Positions 1-9,706 of a DNA stretch of 64,000 nucleotides are shown piece by piece. The position numbers and the translations under genes are program-made. Below the pieces are notes generated by a model that did no database searches, was not told the DNA's origin, and saw nothing but the letters and a program-made list of their open reading frames with translations. The stretch spans positions 558,001 to 622,000 of the forward strand of contig NZ_BJEN01000003.1 in the NCBI RefSeq assembly GCF_008326345.1. The letters run 5' to 3'. How positions within the stretch are numbered: the stretch's first letter is position 1; every line of letters begins with the position of its first letter. Origin of the DNA: Cutibacterium modestum. Its GTDB lineage: Bacteria > Actinomycetota > Actinomycetes > Propionibacteriales > Propionibacteriaceae.

Positions 1-1
1 G

Positions 2-658
2 GAACTCGCCTCCTCGCTGCTTGGGCTCATCAAGCCGACGTCGGGAACAATCCACATTGATGGCAAGGACGCCACTGGTGTGGCCCCCGCCAAGGTCATT
101 GAGGCCGGACTCGGATTCGTGCCCGAGGACCGTCAACGGGACGGTTTTGTTGGCGAGTTCTCCATCGCTGAGAACCTCGTGCTGAACCAGGTTGGTGCCT
201 ACTCCAAGCACGGTAACCTGCAGCTCAAGCGGATCGCCGACAATGCGCGTGACCGTGTTGAGGAGTTCGACATCCGTACCCCGTCGGCCTCGTTACCAGT
301 GTCCTCGCTGTCGGGTGGTAACCAACAGAAGGTCGTGCTGGCACGTGAACTCTCGCGTCCGTTAAGTGTCCTGGTGGCCTCTCAGCCCACCCGCGGTGTC
401 GACGTCGGTGCTATCGAGTTTTTGCACAAGCGTGTGGTTGACGAGCGCGACAACGGTACGGCGGTGCTCATCGTCTCCACCGAGCTCGACGAAATTGAGG
501 GGCTGTCAGACCGTATTGCGGTGATGTACCGCGGTCGTATCGTCGGCATCGCCCCAGCGGGAACCCCCCGCGACGTTCTTGGCCTCATGATGGCCGGATT
601 CAGTTACGACGAGGCATGTGACAGCGTCGCTAAGGGACACAAGGAGGTCTCGGAATGA
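2..658 (+). CDS. Nucleoside/simple-sugar ABC transporter ATP-binding protein (5' partial)
   Basis: This is the C-terminal ATPase domain of a two-domain ABC ATPase of the kind that powers BMP-dependent nucleoside importers. The frame is open from the first bases of the window, so the N-terminal half lies upstream. The visible part begins inside the second nucleotide-binding domain. It shows the ABC signature LSGGNQQK near position 320, a Walker B/D-loop region in which the usual LLLDEPTRG reads VLVASQPTRG, and an H-loop replaced by STELDEI. Degenerate Walker B motifs in the second half are common in this double-ATPase family. The stop overlaps the start of the first permease gene (ATGA), with an AAGGAGG ribosome-binding site just inside the 3' end, so the genes form one operon. 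The substrate (nucleosides rather than sugars) is inferred from the downstream cytidine deaminase. Confidence 0.88.
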   Translation, partial: ELASSLLGLIKPTSGTIHIDGKDATGVAPAKVIEAGLGFVPEDRQRDGFVGEFSIAENLVLNQVGAYSKHGNLQLKRIADNARDRVEEFDIRTPSASLPVSSLSGGNQQKVVLARELSRPLSVLVASQPTRGVDVGAIEFLHKRVVDERDNGTAVLIVSTELDEIEGLSDRIAVMYRGRIVGIAPAGTPRDVLGLMMAGFSYDEACDSVAKGHKEVSE

Positions 659-1920
659 GCGCAGAATCCCCGAAGCCTACTGTGTCGAAGGAAACCACCT
701 CATCGACGGCAGCTTCCACGGCTCCCGCGAAGTCGCGCCGTTCCTTCCCCTGGAATGACCTGTGGGTGACGGTCGCTGCATTTGTGCTGGCTTTCATCGT
801 CTCGGCCATTGTGATGGTGGCGGCTGATCCCGAGATCAACAAGGAGTGGAGCTACCTTTTCTCTCGTCCCGACGCTTTGACTGACTCGTGGGCTCAGATT
901 TCGTCGGCCTACGCGGCCCTATTTCAGGGAGCTTTCGGATCCTGGCAGGCATTCACTGCGACAACGGCCCAGTCAGCCCCTCTCATTTGTGGCGGTCTTG
1001 CCATTGGCCTGGGCTTCAAGGCTGGCCTGTTCAATATTGGTGGTCAGGGCCAGGCGATTGCCGGAGCAACATTGGCCGCGTGGGTTGGATTTAATTTCCA
1101 CTCCTTGCCGCTGCCGGTTCACCTACTCTTTGCCGTAATTGCCGGATTCATTGGCGGAGCGGTCTGGGGTGGCATCGCTGGCGTTCTCAAAGCCCGTGCT
1201 GGTGCCAATGAGGTCATCGTGACAATCATGCTCAACTACATTGCTAGCGGTCTGCTGGCCTGGTTGCTGACGACTAAGGCCTTCCAGATGCCCGGTCGTA
1301 CCGATCCAATCGCCCCGATCGTCGACTGGAACGCTACCTTCCCGCGGATGGTCGGATCTCAGCTGCACCTTGGATTCTTCCTGGCTCTGCTGCTCGCAGT
1401 TGGCACCTGGTGGCTACTCGACCGTACTGTTCTGGGCTTCCGGATCCGTGCGGTGGGCTCTAACCCGAATGCCTCGGCTACTGCCGGTGTGAACACCAAC
1501 TCCATCATTGCGTGGACGATGATTATCTCTGGTGGCCTGGCTGGTATGGCCGGCGTCGAGGTGGCCCTGGGCCCGATCTCCGGTGCCACTCCGACTCAGC
1601 TGTCCATCGGTCTGGTGGGAACCATCGGCTTCGACGCCATCACGGTGGCCCTGCTGGGTCGTTCTAGGCCGCTCGGCATCGTTCTTGCAGGCCTGTTCTG
1701 GGGCGCTATGAACCAGGGCGGCTTGCGTATGCAGGCCATGACCCAGACCTCCCTAGACTTGGTTCGGGTCATTCAGGCGGTGATCGTCATGTTCGTGGCC
1801 GCTCCGATGCTAGTCAAGACGATCCTGCCTTTTCTTAAAACGCGCAAGGAGAATCGCACCAAGAAACGTGACCGTGGGCCGGTCCCGGCCGATACCACCA
1901 CGAAGGGAGCTCTGGCATGA
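655..1920 (+). CDS. ABC transporter permease, nucleoside importer type (first permease)
   Basis: A 421-residue inner-membrane permease of the BPD_transp_2 family, comparable to the NupP/YufP component of nucleoside importers. After a Ser/Thr-rich cytosolic N-terminus there is a hydrophobic segment around residues 37-60, then the conserved GLGFKAGLFNIGGQGQ region and the coupling-loop motif GANEVIVTIMLNYIA. More membrane helices follow, and the tail is basic and charged. AAGGAGG lies seven bases before the ATG. The start overlaps the ATPase stop and the stop overlaps the next permease start (ATGA at both ends), so translation is probably coupled and the subunits made in fixed ratio. The family is clear; the substrate is inferred from context. 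Confidence 0.92.
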   Translation: MSAESPKPTVSKETTSSTAASTAPAKSRRSFPWNDLWVTVAAFVLAFIVSAIVMVAADPEINKEWSYLFSRPDALTDSWAQISSAYAALFQGAFGSWQAFTATTAQSAPLICGGLAIGLGFKAGLFNIGGQGQAIAGATLAAWVGFNFHSLPLPVHLLFAVIAGFIGGAVWGGIAGVLKARAGANEVIVTIMLNYIASGLLAWLLTTKAFQMPGRTDPIAPIVDWNATFPRMVGSQLHLGFFLALLLAVGTWWLLDRTVLGFRIRAVGSNPNASATAGVNTNSIIAWTMIISGGLAGMAGVEVALGPISGATPTQLSIGLVGTIGFDAITVALLGRSRPLGIVLAGLFWGAMNQGGLRMQAMTQTSLDLVRVIQAVIVMFVAAPMLVKTILPFLKTRKENRTKKRDRGPVPADTTTKGALA

Positions 1921-3275
1921 GCCCGGCATCGCGTTTTCCCCGTCCTACCACCTCCGACATCACCAAGACCGGTATCGAGCTTCCCGCTGACGCCAGCGAG
2001 GCCCTCGATAAAGAATTGGAGTTTGAGCAGGTGGAATCCCGTGAAGCCCGTACCCATCGGCTGTCCACGGGTGTACTCATCGGCATCATGGCATTGGTGT
2101 TGTTTTTCCTGCTAACTAAAACGTCAGGAGAGGCACACTTCGCCTTTACTGACGCCCTCGCCGGTAAAGAATTAGGCAGCTTGAGTGTGTCCGGATTCCC
2201 GGTTGTGCTCGTCAGTGCCATCGCGTGTTTGCTGGCGGCTGGAGCTTTCTTTATGGGGCGTAACCGTCACACTCTTACCATCACTGCCGGTGTCGTCGCT
2301 GGAATCGCCATCATCATCGGCTTCCTAAGCTGGGCGGCTGCCGGACGTGGCTTGCCATTCCAGGTTGCAGGCCAGCTTCAGGGCACCTTGTCTGTAGCAA
2401 CACCGCTAGTCCTCGGAGCTCTGTGCGGTGTTATGTGTGAGCGTGCTGGTGTCGTCAACGTCGCCATTGAGGGCCAGATGCTCACCGCAGCCTTTGCGGC
2501 AGCCCTCGTCGGATCCATAACGAAGTCCATTTTCGCCGCCATCGTTGTGGCGATCATCGCATCCGTGCTGACCGCCGCGTTGCTGGCTGTTTTCACCATC
2601 AAGTATTTCGTCGATCAAGTTGTTATGGGCGTGGTCGTCAACTTTTTTGCATCTGGTCTCATGGGTTTCTTCGACGCCCAGTTGCTTTCTCCAGATGCCG
2701 AGGAATACAACGCGGCGCCAATCATGGAAGCCGTCGCGATCCCAGGGCTGTCGAAGATTCCGTTCGTTGGCCCGATTTTCTTCGACCAGACTGTGCTGGT
2801 GTACATCGGATTCCTCTGCATCCCGCTGGTGTGGTTCCTGCTGTGGCGCACTAAATGGGGGCTGCGGGTCCGGTCCGTCGGTGAGCATCCCGAGGCTGCT
2901 GACACTGTGGGTATCTCGGTTGCCGGAGTGCGGTGGTCTGCAGTGCTCATGGGGGGCGTTTTCGCGGGCCTGGGTGGCGCTTACTTCACCATCGGTACTG
3001 TGGGGTCATTTTCGAAAGACATCACGGTAGGTAACGGCTTCATCGCTCTTGCCGCCCTCATCATGGGTCGGTGGCGTCCAGGGCTGGCTGCCGTCATGGC
3101 GCTGTTCTTCAGTTTCGTAACTCAGCTGTCCACCGAGCTGTCGACGATTAGCGCGCCGATGCCTTCGCAGTTCCTGCTCATCTTGCCGTACATTGCGACG
3201 ATCGTCGCTGTAGCCGGTCTGGTAGGCAAAGTGAGATCACCAGCAGCCGATGGGACCCCGTACATCAAGGAGTGA
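1917..3275 (+). CDS. ABC transporter permease, nucleoside importer type (second permease)
   Basis: A 452-residue permease of the same family (NupQ/YufQ-like), which would pair with the preceding permease to form the membrane channel. The N-terminal ~45 residues are hydrophilic. The family motif ERAGVVNVAIEGQML is followed by a VVMGVVVNFFASGL coupling region and many hydrophobic helices to the C-terminus. An AGGGAG ribosome-binding site precedes the ATG, which overlaps the upstream stop. The downstream cytidine deaminase starts two bases after this stop, so importer and salvage enzyme are in one transcript. This is the expected arrangement for pyrimidine nucleoside uptake and use. Confidence 0.92.
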   Translation: MSPASRFPRPTTSDITKTGIELPADASEALDKELEFEQVESREARTHRLSTGVLIGIMALVLFFLLTKTSGEAHFAFTDALAGKELGSLSVSGFPVVLVSAIACLLAAGAFFMGRNRHTLTITAGVVAGIAIIIGFLSWAAAGRGLPFQVAGQLQGTLSVATPLVLGALCGVMCERAGVVNVAIEGQMLTAAFAAALVGSITKSIFAAIVVAIIASVLTAALLAVFTIKYFVDQVVMGVVVNFFASGLMGFFDAQLLSPDAEEYNAAPIMEAVAIPGLSKIPFVGPIFFDQTVLVYIGFLCIPLVWFLLWRTKWGLRVRSVGEHPEAADTVGISVAGVRWSAVLMGGVFAGLGGAYFTIGTVGSFSKDITVGNGFIALAALIMGRWRPGLAAVMALFFSFVTQLSTELSTISAPMPSQFLLILPYIATIVAVAGLVGKVRSPAADGTPYIKE

Positions 3276-3276
3276 C

Positions 3277-3690
3277 GTGAACGTCGACTGGGATGCGTTA
3301 CGCCGTCGAGCTCGCGAGTTGACGAGGCGAGCGTATGTGCCGTACTCCCACTTCCCGGTGGGAGCGGCCGGACTCGCCGAGGATGGCCGTGTCGTCGTCG
3401 GATGCAATGTGGAAAACGCTGGGTACGGCGTCACCTTGTGCGCCGAGTGCGGGCTCGTTAGCGACCTCGTGGCTGGGGGAGGGGGTCACCTCGTCGCCTT
3501 CTGCTGCGTGGACGCTATGGGTGAGACGATTATGCCGTGCGGGCGTTGTCGCCAACTGCTGTGGGAACATGGTGGTCCAACGATGCTCATCGACACCCCA
3601 GCCGGGGTGCAGACGATGACCGAGGTGCTACCGCAGGCCTTCGGTGTCGACAACCTCGATCGTGTCGCTAACCAGCAGGAGAAGTCATGA
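3277..3690 (+). CDS. cdd: Cytidine deaminase
   Basis: Cytoplasmic zinc enzyme that converts cytidine and deoxycytidine to uridine and deoxyuridine in pyrimidine salvage. The 137-residue length fits the small homotetrameric class. Substrate-binding residues sit in CNVENAGYG. The zinc ligands are Cys55 in CAE (with Glu57 as proton shuttle) and Cys88/Cys91 in PCGRC; Cys rather than His as first ligand is normal for the tetrameric form. I chose the GTG at 3277 because AAGGAG lies just upstream and the protein then starts at the usual distance before the first helix. An in-frame ATG at 3250 would lie inside the permease gene. The gene follows the importer by one base and its stop overlaps the next start. 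Confidence 0.95.
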   Translation: MNVDWDALRRRARELTRRAYVPYSHFPVGAAGLAEDGRVVVGCNVENAGYGVTLCAECGLVSDLVAGGGGHLVAFCCVDAMGETIMPCGRCRQLLWEHGGPTMLIDTPAGVQTMTEVLPQAFGVDNLDRVANQQEKS

Positions 3691-4589
3691 TAGTGGCCGC
3701 AGCCGACGGGTCCTCCCTCGACAATCCGGGACCAGCCGGCTGGGCCTGGTACATTGACGACGACACCTGGGCTGCCGGCGGATGGCCGCGCGGCACGAAT
3801 AACATGGGTGAGCTTAAAGCCGTCCTCGACCTGTTGCGCGCTACTCGTAATGCCGACGGGCCACTGACGATCCTGTGTGACTCTCAATACGCTATCAACT
3901 GCTGCACCAAGTGGATTGCGGGCTGGAAGCGAAAGGGCTGGCGTAAACGTGACGGCAAGCCGGTCCTTAACCGGGACCTGTTGGAGTCCATCGACGAGGA
4001 GCTTGCCGGGCGTGACGTTACCTTCGAGTGGGTGAAAGGGCACGCCGGCCATACCATGAACGAGGCCGCTGACCAGCGTGCTCGCGCTGCCGCCACTGCC
4101 TTCCGCGACTGCACTCCGGTCAATCACGGGCCGGGGTTTGACGGGGTTGCTCGCGAATCGGAGCCGGAAGAGGCTGTGCCGGTGCCTGGTCATAGTGACG
4201 AGCAGGAGGGGCTGTTTGATTTGCCGGAGCGTCCTGCCACCCCTGACCAGGAGCTTATTGGCATTCTCATAGACAAAGAGCGCCGCTTTCTGGACACCGA
4301 CGCGGTCGCCCACCGTAGCGCTTTAGAGGAGCTTGCTGCCCCAGACTTCATCGAGCATGACGGGAACGGCAGATTGTGGACGCGAGGCCGGGCCCTGGCT
4401 GATATGCCAGCCCCGGAGGTGAGGGCCAGCATTGAGATTCTCGGAATGGTGAGGACCGGTCCGCAGGATGTTGTGCTGCGGTGGCGGGCTCGGGCTGGAT
4501 CTCGGGTAAGCCTGCGAGTTTCGCTATGGCACCGCGACCCAGATAGAGGCTGGCAGTTGAGGTTCCACCAGGTCACCCCGGTCCGCTGA
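3687..4589 (+). CDS. RNase HI-like protein with C-terminal NTF2/SnoaL-like domain
   Basis: Residues 1-135 form a ribonuclease H fold that would cut the RNA strand of RNA-DNA hybrids. The carboxylate set is visible: Asp7 in DGSSLDNPGPAGW, Glu42 in MGELKA, Asp65 in CDSQY and Asp129 in MNEAADQ, with the catalytic-loop His119 in WVKGHAGH. An acidic linker follows. Residues ~190-300 resemble a DUF4440/SnoaL-like (NTF2-fold) domain: an early DFIEHDGNGRLWTRG block, then antiparallel-strand-like VLRWRA and SLWHRD segments and a final WQLRFHQVTPVR. The role of this second domain is unknown. The start overlaps the cdd stop (ATGA), with AGGAG upstream. The hydrolase domain is clear; the C-terminal call is from pattern only. 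Confidence 0.85.
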   Translation: MIVAAADGSSLDNPGPAGWAWYIDDDTWAAGGWPRGTNNMGELKAVLDLLRATRNADGPLTILCDSQYAINCCTKWIAGWKRKGWRKRDGKPVLNRDLLESIDEELAGRDVTFEWVKGHAGHTMNEAADQRARAAATAFRDCTPVNHGPGFDGVARESEPEEAVPVPGHSDEQEGLFDLPERPATPDQELIGILIDKERRFLDTDAVAHRSALEELAAPDFIEHDGNGRLWTRGRALADMPAPEVRASIEILGMVRTGPQDVVLRWRARAGSRVSLRVSLWHRDPDRGWQLRFHQVTPVR

Positions 4590-4864
4590 CGGCACTCGTG
4601 CCACCAACCAGCGCGCCGATCAGTGGGCTGACCAAGTGAAAGGACGCGCAGGGCGCCCAGACCGACTAGCCCCCCGCGCGTCTCGCATTCGGGTCGTTGA
4701 GGCGTCGGCAACTAAGTTGACGCTTTCCGAACGACAGGGGCGTCGACGTTCCGACATGCATCCGTGATGCCCTCGATCAATACTTGACATCCGCCTGACT
4801 GGGCTCCCACCCCGGTTCGATCCGCTGGACGTCCTCGATGCCGTCAGCCGATAGAGTTAATTAC

Positions 4865-6643
4865 ATGTGTGCCAACATTCTTGCCGCCGTCGCGTGGCCC
4901 TACGCCAATGGGCCTCGACATATCGGCCATGTTTCCGGATTCGGTGTCCCCTCTGACGTCTTTGCCCGGTACATGCGAATGTCGGGCCACCGAGTCCTCA
5001 TGGTCTCTGGCTCGGATTGCCATGGCACCGCTATTTCGGTCAAGGCTGATCAAGAGGGTCTAACGGCTCAGGAGTGCGCCGAAAAATACCACCGCGTCAT
5101 CGCGGCAGATTTGCAGGGGCTCGGGTTGTCCTACGACTTGTACACCTCGACGATGACCGACAATCACGCCCACGTCACCCAGGAGATCTTCACTCGCCTC
5201 CACGAGAACGGCTACGTCGTCAAGAAGTCCGAGATGGGAGCATTCGAGCCGTCAACTGGGCGTACCCTTCCCGACCGCTATATTGAGGGCACCTGTCCGG
5301 TGTGTGGCTACGACGACGCCCGGGGTGACCAGTGCGACAACTGTGGCCGTCAGCTCGACCCGGCCGACCTCATCAACCCCAAGTCTAAAACCACGGGGGC
5401 CGCTCCCGAGTTCCGCGAGACCGAGCACTTCTTTCTCGACCTTCCCGCCGTGGCTGAGTCGTTGACGTCATGGATTGATACTCGCACTGATTGGCGTCCC
5501 AACATCTTGAAGTTCTCCCACAACTTGCTTGAGGAGTTGCGTCCGCGCGCTATCACCCGCGATCTCGACTGGGGTATCCGCGTGCCGGTGGAAGGCTGGC
5601 GGGACAACCCAATGAAGTCGATTTACGTGTGGTTTGACGCCGTTATCGGATACCTGTCTGCTTCGATCGAGTGGGCACGCCGTATTGGTAGGCCTGATGC
5701 TTGGCGCGAGTTCTGGAATGACGAGGATGCTCGCTCGTATTACTTCATGGGCAAGGACAATATCGTGTTCCATTCGGTCATTTGGCCTGGCATCCTGCTG
5801 GGTACAAATGGACGTGGTGACAAGGGCGGCGAACCTTCCGAGAAACTCGGAATCCTTGACCTTCCCACTGAGATTGTTTCCAGCGAGTTCCTGACGATGA
5901 GTGGTTCTAAGGTGTCAAACTCTCGTGGCGCCACCATTTTCGTCGGGGATTTCCTGCGTGAGTTCGGCCCCGACGCTCTGCGTTACTTTATCGCGATTGC
6001 TGGCCCGGAGAACCAGGACACTGACTTCACCTGGGAAGAGTTCGTCCGTCGAGTAAACTTTGAGCTGGCTAACGAGTGGGGCAACCTCGTTAATCGGTTG
6101 ATCTCGATGGCTTTCAAGAATTGCCACGGGATTCCAGCTGCTGGCGAGCTGACTGACGCCGACCGTCAATTGCTGGATGCCTCCGTGGCTGGGTTCGACG
6201 TTGTAGGGGAGTTGCTCGCCCACGCCAAGTTCAAGGCGGCTATTACTGAGGCGATGAGGATCGTTGGGCTTGCGAATGCCTACATTTCTGCCGAAGAACC
6301 CTGGAAGCTCAAGGACAACCCTGAACGCCGTGACACCGTGCTGCATGTGGCTTTGCAAGTCGTCAGTGACGTCAACACCATGCTAACCCCGTTCATGCCC
6401 CATTCGGCGCAGAAGATCTACGAAGCTCTTGGCGGTGAGGGTGTGTGGGCGGCTCAGCCTGAGCTCGTCGAGACCGACGGGGCACCAATCCTCATGGGCG
6501 ATTACGCCACCGAGCAGGCCTCGTGGGGCCGTCGCGATATTACGGTCGGTACCTCGCTGTCCAAGCCTTCACCGATCTTCCGGAAGCTCGACGCTAAACT
6601 CGCTGAGACCGGTCCGGAGTGGGCCCCGGTTAATCCTCAGTAA
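4865..6643 (+). CDS. metG: Methionyl-tRNA synthetase
   Basis: Class I aminoacyl-tRNA synthetase that charges tRNA(Met). The class I HIGH motif is at residues 19-22 after [12 protein letters not shown] zinc knuckle has two CxxC pairs (CPVCG...CDNCG) near residue 145. The KMSKS loop reads [10 protein letters not shown], a relaxed version of the motif. The anticodon-binding helical domain follows, and there is no C-terminal tRNA-binding OB domain, so the 592-residue protein is the short form. I took the ATG at 4865 ([13 protein letters not shown]) because it puts the first strand at the usual distance; an in-frame ATG at 4838 lacks a ribosome-binding site. The 275 bases upstream hold no gene I can recognise. 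A TTGACA-like hexamer occurs at 4783 without a good -10 partner. Confidence 0.95.
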   Translation: MCANILAAVAWPYANGPRHIGHVSGFGVPSDVFARYMRMSGHRVLMVSGSDCHGTAISVKADQEGLTAQECAEKYHRVIAADLQGLGLSYDLYTSTMTDNHAHVTQEIFTRLHENGYVVKKSEMGAFEPSTGRTLPDRYIEGTCPVCGYDDARGDQCDNCGRQLDPADLINPKSKTTGAAPEFRETEHFFLDLPAVAESLTSWIDTRTDWRPNILKFSHNLLEELRPRAITRDLDWGIRVPVEGWRDNPMKSIYVWFDAVIGYLSASIEWARRIGRPDAWREFWNDEDARSYYFMGKDNIVFHSVIWPGILLGTNGRGDKGGEPSEKLGILDLPTEIVSSEFLTMSGSKVSNSRGATIFVGDFLREFGPDALRYFIAIAGPENQDTDFTWEEFVRRVNFELANEWGNLVNRLISMAFKNCHGIPAAGELTDADRQLLDASVAGFDVVGELLAHAKFKAAITEAMRIVGLANAYISAEEPWKLKDNPERRDTVLHVALQVVSDVNTMLTPFMPHSAQKIYEALGGEGVWAAQPELVETDGAPILMGDYATEQASWGRRDITVGTSLSKPSPIFRKLDAKLAETGPEWAPVNPQ

Positions 6644-6652
6644 CGCCCGCCG

Positions 6653-7276
6653 TCAGAACCACCTGCCATCGTCTGCCAGCCGCTGCAACTGGCAGACAAT
6701 GAGGGCGCAGGCCTCGGCGTCGGAATCAGCTCGGTGGTGATTGAGCCGATAGGTCGGGGCACACGCGTTGAGCACCGTGGGTAGCTTGTAGTTCGGCAGT
6801 CCAGGAATGAGACGTTGCGCTGTCCGGTACGAGCAAAAGAAAGGCGAGGGCAGCGTCGTTGTGCCGAAGTACTCGTCGAGCTGCCGCCACACCCGAGAGT
6901 CAAAGGCGGCGTTATGGGCATAGACGGTCGCCCCATCCACGAATTGAGAGACTCCGTCGGCAATATTGGCCCAAAGGGGGGCATCCACGACGTCAGCTGC
7001 CGAAATGCCGTGCAGATAGGTGAATTCAAAAGAATCCCACCCCTCAGGCGGACGAATTAAAGTGTTCAACCTGTCGACGATGTGTCCGTCATGCACTTTG
7101 ACCATGGCCAGTTGGCAGGCCGAGACACCACCCATGCGGTTGGCCGTCTCAAAATCCACCGCGACGAAACCGCTTTCAGCAATCTGGGTGGGAGAGGGGA
7201 CCAACAAGGACCGACACCGAGTCCTGCGGGTCGGTGCTGAGCCTGCAGTGTTGCGTACACCCTCATGTTCCCGCAT
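6653..7276 (-). CDS. DEDDh 3'-5' exonuclease (DNA polymerase III epsilon-like)
   Basis: A 207-residue exonuclease of the DnaQ/RNase T superfamily, presumably acting on single-stranded or recessed ends in repair or RNA turnover. The four acidic residues and the histidine are visible: Asp41 and Glu43 in FVAVDFETAN, Asp in YAHNAAFDSR, and the closing His and Asp in HRADSDAEA. This makes it the DEDDh type. No polymerase, GIY-YIG or BRCT domain is attached. The start at 7276 is supported by a strong GAGGAGG ribosome-binding site five bases upstream; a longer in-frame version from 7342 lacks one. It converges on metG with only nine bases between stops and no obvious terminator hairpin. Confidence 0.88.
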   Translation of the reverse strand: MREHEGVRNTAGSAPTRRTRCRSLLVPSPTQIAESGFVAVDFETANRMGGVSACQLAMVKVHDGHIVDRLNTLIRPPEGWDSFEFTYLHGISAADVVDAPLWANIADGVSQFVDGATVYAHNAAFDSRVWRQLDEYFGTTTLPSPFFCSYRTAQRLIPGLPNYKLPTVLNACAPTYRLNHHRADSDAEACALIVCQLQRLADDGRWF

Positions 7277-7390
7277 CTGTGCCTCCTCATGCGACTGGCG
7301 CCACGATAGTTCCCGCCTGCGACACCGAGGACTCGTGCACATGGTGGTAGCGCTTAGGGGGTAGAGAGTTACGCACTCGAAGGATGCTCG

Positions 7391-9043
7391 CTAGCCAACC
7401 TGCTTGCGTGCCTCCCGCCTCACCATGATTGCCCCTAGCAGACCGATCAACAGGAACAGCGACGACAATCCGATCGACCACGCTGCTGCATGCGCGAAAC
7501 CAGTTTCAAGGCTATGGATGACGGCGTCGCGGGAATCCCCGAGTGGTCGGATGAAAGGGGCATCAGTAGACGCATTGCGAAGCCCCGGAATGGCCGATCC
7601 CGCCGAGTTTTCGGTGGCGAAAACGAGTTTGTTGAGAACCTTGGCAGGTGCTCCGCTGACCGAGGCCACAGCGTCAGGAATAGTGTGGTTCATGGTCGAT
7701 CCCAGTGCCGACCCGGCGATGGTGGCACCGAGAGCCGAGCCTAGCTGACGTACCGTCGACTGGGTGGCTGAACCCGCCCCGGACTGGTTAGTGGGAATGT
7801 CGTGCAACACCGTCGAGGTGAGCTGGGCCGAAGCCAGGCCGAGCCCAATACCGTAGACAACGAGGGTAAAAACAATCAGCCAGGTGGACCCCTGCGCACC
7901 TACAACCCAGGCCAGCAGCCCGACGCCGACGACCTCGAGGGTCAAGCCGAGTACCACAACTCCGGCAGCCCCCATCTGGGCGGACAGGTGACGAGCAGAC
8001 GCGCCGGATAAGAAGGCACCTAAAGCCATTGCGGCGAGCACAACACCAGTGCGCACCGTTGAGAGGCCAAGTGAGTTCACCAGGAAAAGCGGCAGGACAA
8101 ACATCAGCGAAAACTCGCCGATCGCTACCGTGGCAGCCGTCAAATTTCCCCACGAGAATGTGCCCACGCGAAATAGTGTGAGGTCGAGCACAGCGTCGCG
8201 ACCAACTCGTGCACGGTGGCCCTCCCACACCACAAATAGCGCGATGAACACCAGGCCAGTAGCGATTGCCCACGGCACGGGGGACATCGACCATCTGGAC
8301 GGCCATTCCCACCCGAAGATTTTGAAGGTTACTTTCTTATCCCACCATCCCAGAGAGGTTGCTTCGATGAGGCCAAAGACGAGCAGGCCAAAACCGATGG
8401 CTGAGGCGAGTACACCGTCGACGTCAACACCTTTTTCAGCAGACTTACCGCGAGTCTGCGGCACCCATGCGGCAATTCCAGCCAGCACCAGCAGCCCCAG
8501 CGGAAGGTTGACCCAGAATATCCAGCGCCATGACGCGTACTCGGTCAAGACTCCGCCCAGCAGTGGGCCGAGGGCTGCCATGCCACTCATGATGGCTCCC
8601 CAGATACCGAAAGCGGCGGCGCGGTCCTTGCCCTGAAAGAGTGAGTTCACTGACGACAAGGTGGACGGTAACACCAACGCGCCCCCAACACCCTGGACAG
8701 CACGCGAAGAGATGAGGGAACCAGGGCCTGTTGCAGTCGCGGCTAGAAGGGACCCTCCGACGAAGAGGACCGCACCAGCCGCGAATGTGGTGCGACGCCC
8801 AATCCGGTCGCCGAGGCGCCCAGCTCCGAGGAGGAGAGCAGCGAAGATGACGTTGTATATGGCGTTGACCCACTGGGCGTCAGTGAGATTCAGATTGAGA
8901 GCTGAAATCATCGTCGGTAAAGCAACACCAACAATTGTGCCATCTAAGATGATGAGGGAGAGCCCTGCGGCGAGGACGGCGAGGGCCTTCCAGCGGCCGG
9001 GGAAGGGCTGGGCCGTAGTAGCGGCGGAGGTGGCGTCTGACAC
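7391..9043 (-). CDS. MFS transporter, DHA2 (14-TM) drug exporter type
   Basis: A 550-residue inner-membrane proton antiporter of the QacA/EmrB-like DHA2 family, likely exporting drugs or other hydrophobic compounds. The first helix carries the LDGTIVGVALPTM motif. The loop between helices 2 and 3 has GRLGDRIGRR, the MFS motif A. Motif C-like GPLLGGVL follows in helix 5, after AVQGVGGALVLPSTLSSVN in helix 4. About 14 hydrophobic segments are evident. The GTG at 9043 has AAAGGA upstream; an alternative ATG at 9094 would add 17 residues without a clear ribosome-binding site. No adjacent TetR or MarR regulator is present. Substrate cannot be told from sequence alone. Confidence 0.9.
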   Translation of the reverse strand: MSDATSAATTAQPFPGRWKALAVLAAGLSLIILDGTIVGVALPTMISALNLNLTDAQWVNAIYNVIFAALLLGAGRLGDRIGRRTTFAAGAVLFVGGSLLAATATGPGSLISSRAVQGVGGALVLPSTLSSVNSLFQGKDRAAAFGIWGAIMSGMAALGPLLGGVLTEYASWRWIFWVNLPLGLLVLAGIAAWVPQTRGKSAEKGVDVDGVLASAIGFGLLVFGLIEATSLGWWDKKVTFKIFGWEWPSRWSMSPVPWAIATGLVFIALFVVWEGHRARVGRDAVLDLTLFRVGTFSWGNLTAATVAIGEFSLMFVLPLFLVNSLGLSTVRTGVVLAAMALGAFLSGASARHLSAQMGAAGVVVLGLTLEVVGVGLLAWVVGAQGSTWLIVFTLVVYGIGLGLASAQLTSTVLHDIPTNQSGAGSATQSTVRQLGSALGATIAGSALGSTMNHTIPDAVASVSGAPAKVLNKLVFATENSAGSAIPGLRNASTDAPFIRPLGDSRDAVIHSLETGFAHAAAWSIGLSSLFLLIGLLGAIMVRREARKQVG

Positions 9044-9124
9044 GACAATCCTTTCGACCCTGTCGACTTTACGAAGGTGATGGTTCATCGGCATCGATCA
9101 AAAGGATGAAAACCTCTCCTACGC

Positions 9125-9706
9125 TCAGCCCATCAGGTCTGCGACAGTGGCACTTGCTCGCCTCATACTCATGGGCTGAAATCCCATGACAATAGCTCGT
9201 GACCGCAGGGCCGGCTCAGCCCGGCGTAACGCGAGGCCACGGCGAACTAGCACGGGAGGGGATTTGCGATGCTGCCGCAAATCTCGGACGAGACGCCGGG
9301 CGAAATTCAACCAGCGGGATCGGTCCAACCAGATCGGCAGAACGTTGAGGCCTGCTTGCAGACATGGTTCCAGCAAGTCGAGGGCAAAAATCCCTTCCGC
9401 AACGACTGCCGGAGCATCCCCAACATTGACGACGTGGGTGCCGTCGGCCCGGGAGCGGGAGATGTCGTAGTGCGGGGCGACGGTGCGCCCGGTCACGGCG
9501 AGTTCGTTGAGGGCCTTGACAGCGGTCGGTAGGTTCCAGGAGCCGATATTATCCCAATCCACCATGTCGTGCACTACAGGCAGCCCAGGCTCATCGTGAT
9601 CACGGTAGAAATCGTCGAGGCGTAGCTCGGGTAAATCCGCCATGTGAGTGAGACGGGATTTCCCGGATCCAGAGGGTCCTGCCAACAGGATGATCGTGCG
9701 CGCCAC
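9125..9706 (-). CDS. Uridine kinase-like P-loop NTPase
   Basis: A ~193-residue nucleotide kinase of the uridine/phosphoribulokinase superfamily, which would phosphorylate a nucleoside such as uridine. A Walker A motif GPSGSGKS lies within the first 20 residues. LRLDDFYRDHDE matches the conserved DDFY substrate-binding region of uridine kinases, and VDWDNIGSW follows at the usual place. WLDRSRWLNFARRLVRDLR resembles the lid and adenine-binding region. The GTG at 9706 places the first strand at the start of the protein; an ATG at 9775 is possible, and neither has a clear ribosome-binding site. Pyrimidine salvage would fit the importer and cdd at the start of the window, but the substrate is inferred. 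Confidence 0.7.
   Translation of the reverse strand: MARTIILLAGPSGSGKSRLTHMADLPELRLDDFYRDHDEPGLPVVHDMVDWDNIGSWNLPTAVKALNELAVTGRTVAPHYDISRSRADGTHVVNVGDAPAVVAEGIFALDLLEPCLQAGLNVLPIWLDRSRWLNFARRLVRDLRQHRKSPPVLVRRGLALRRAEPALRSRAIVMGFQPMSMRRASATVADLMG

Noticed and set aside
4805-4825. GGTTCGATCC box upstream of metG resembling a tRNA T-loop
   Set aside because: No acceptor, D or anticodon stem can be folded around it and it has no CCA-like end; isolated T-loop matches are common.
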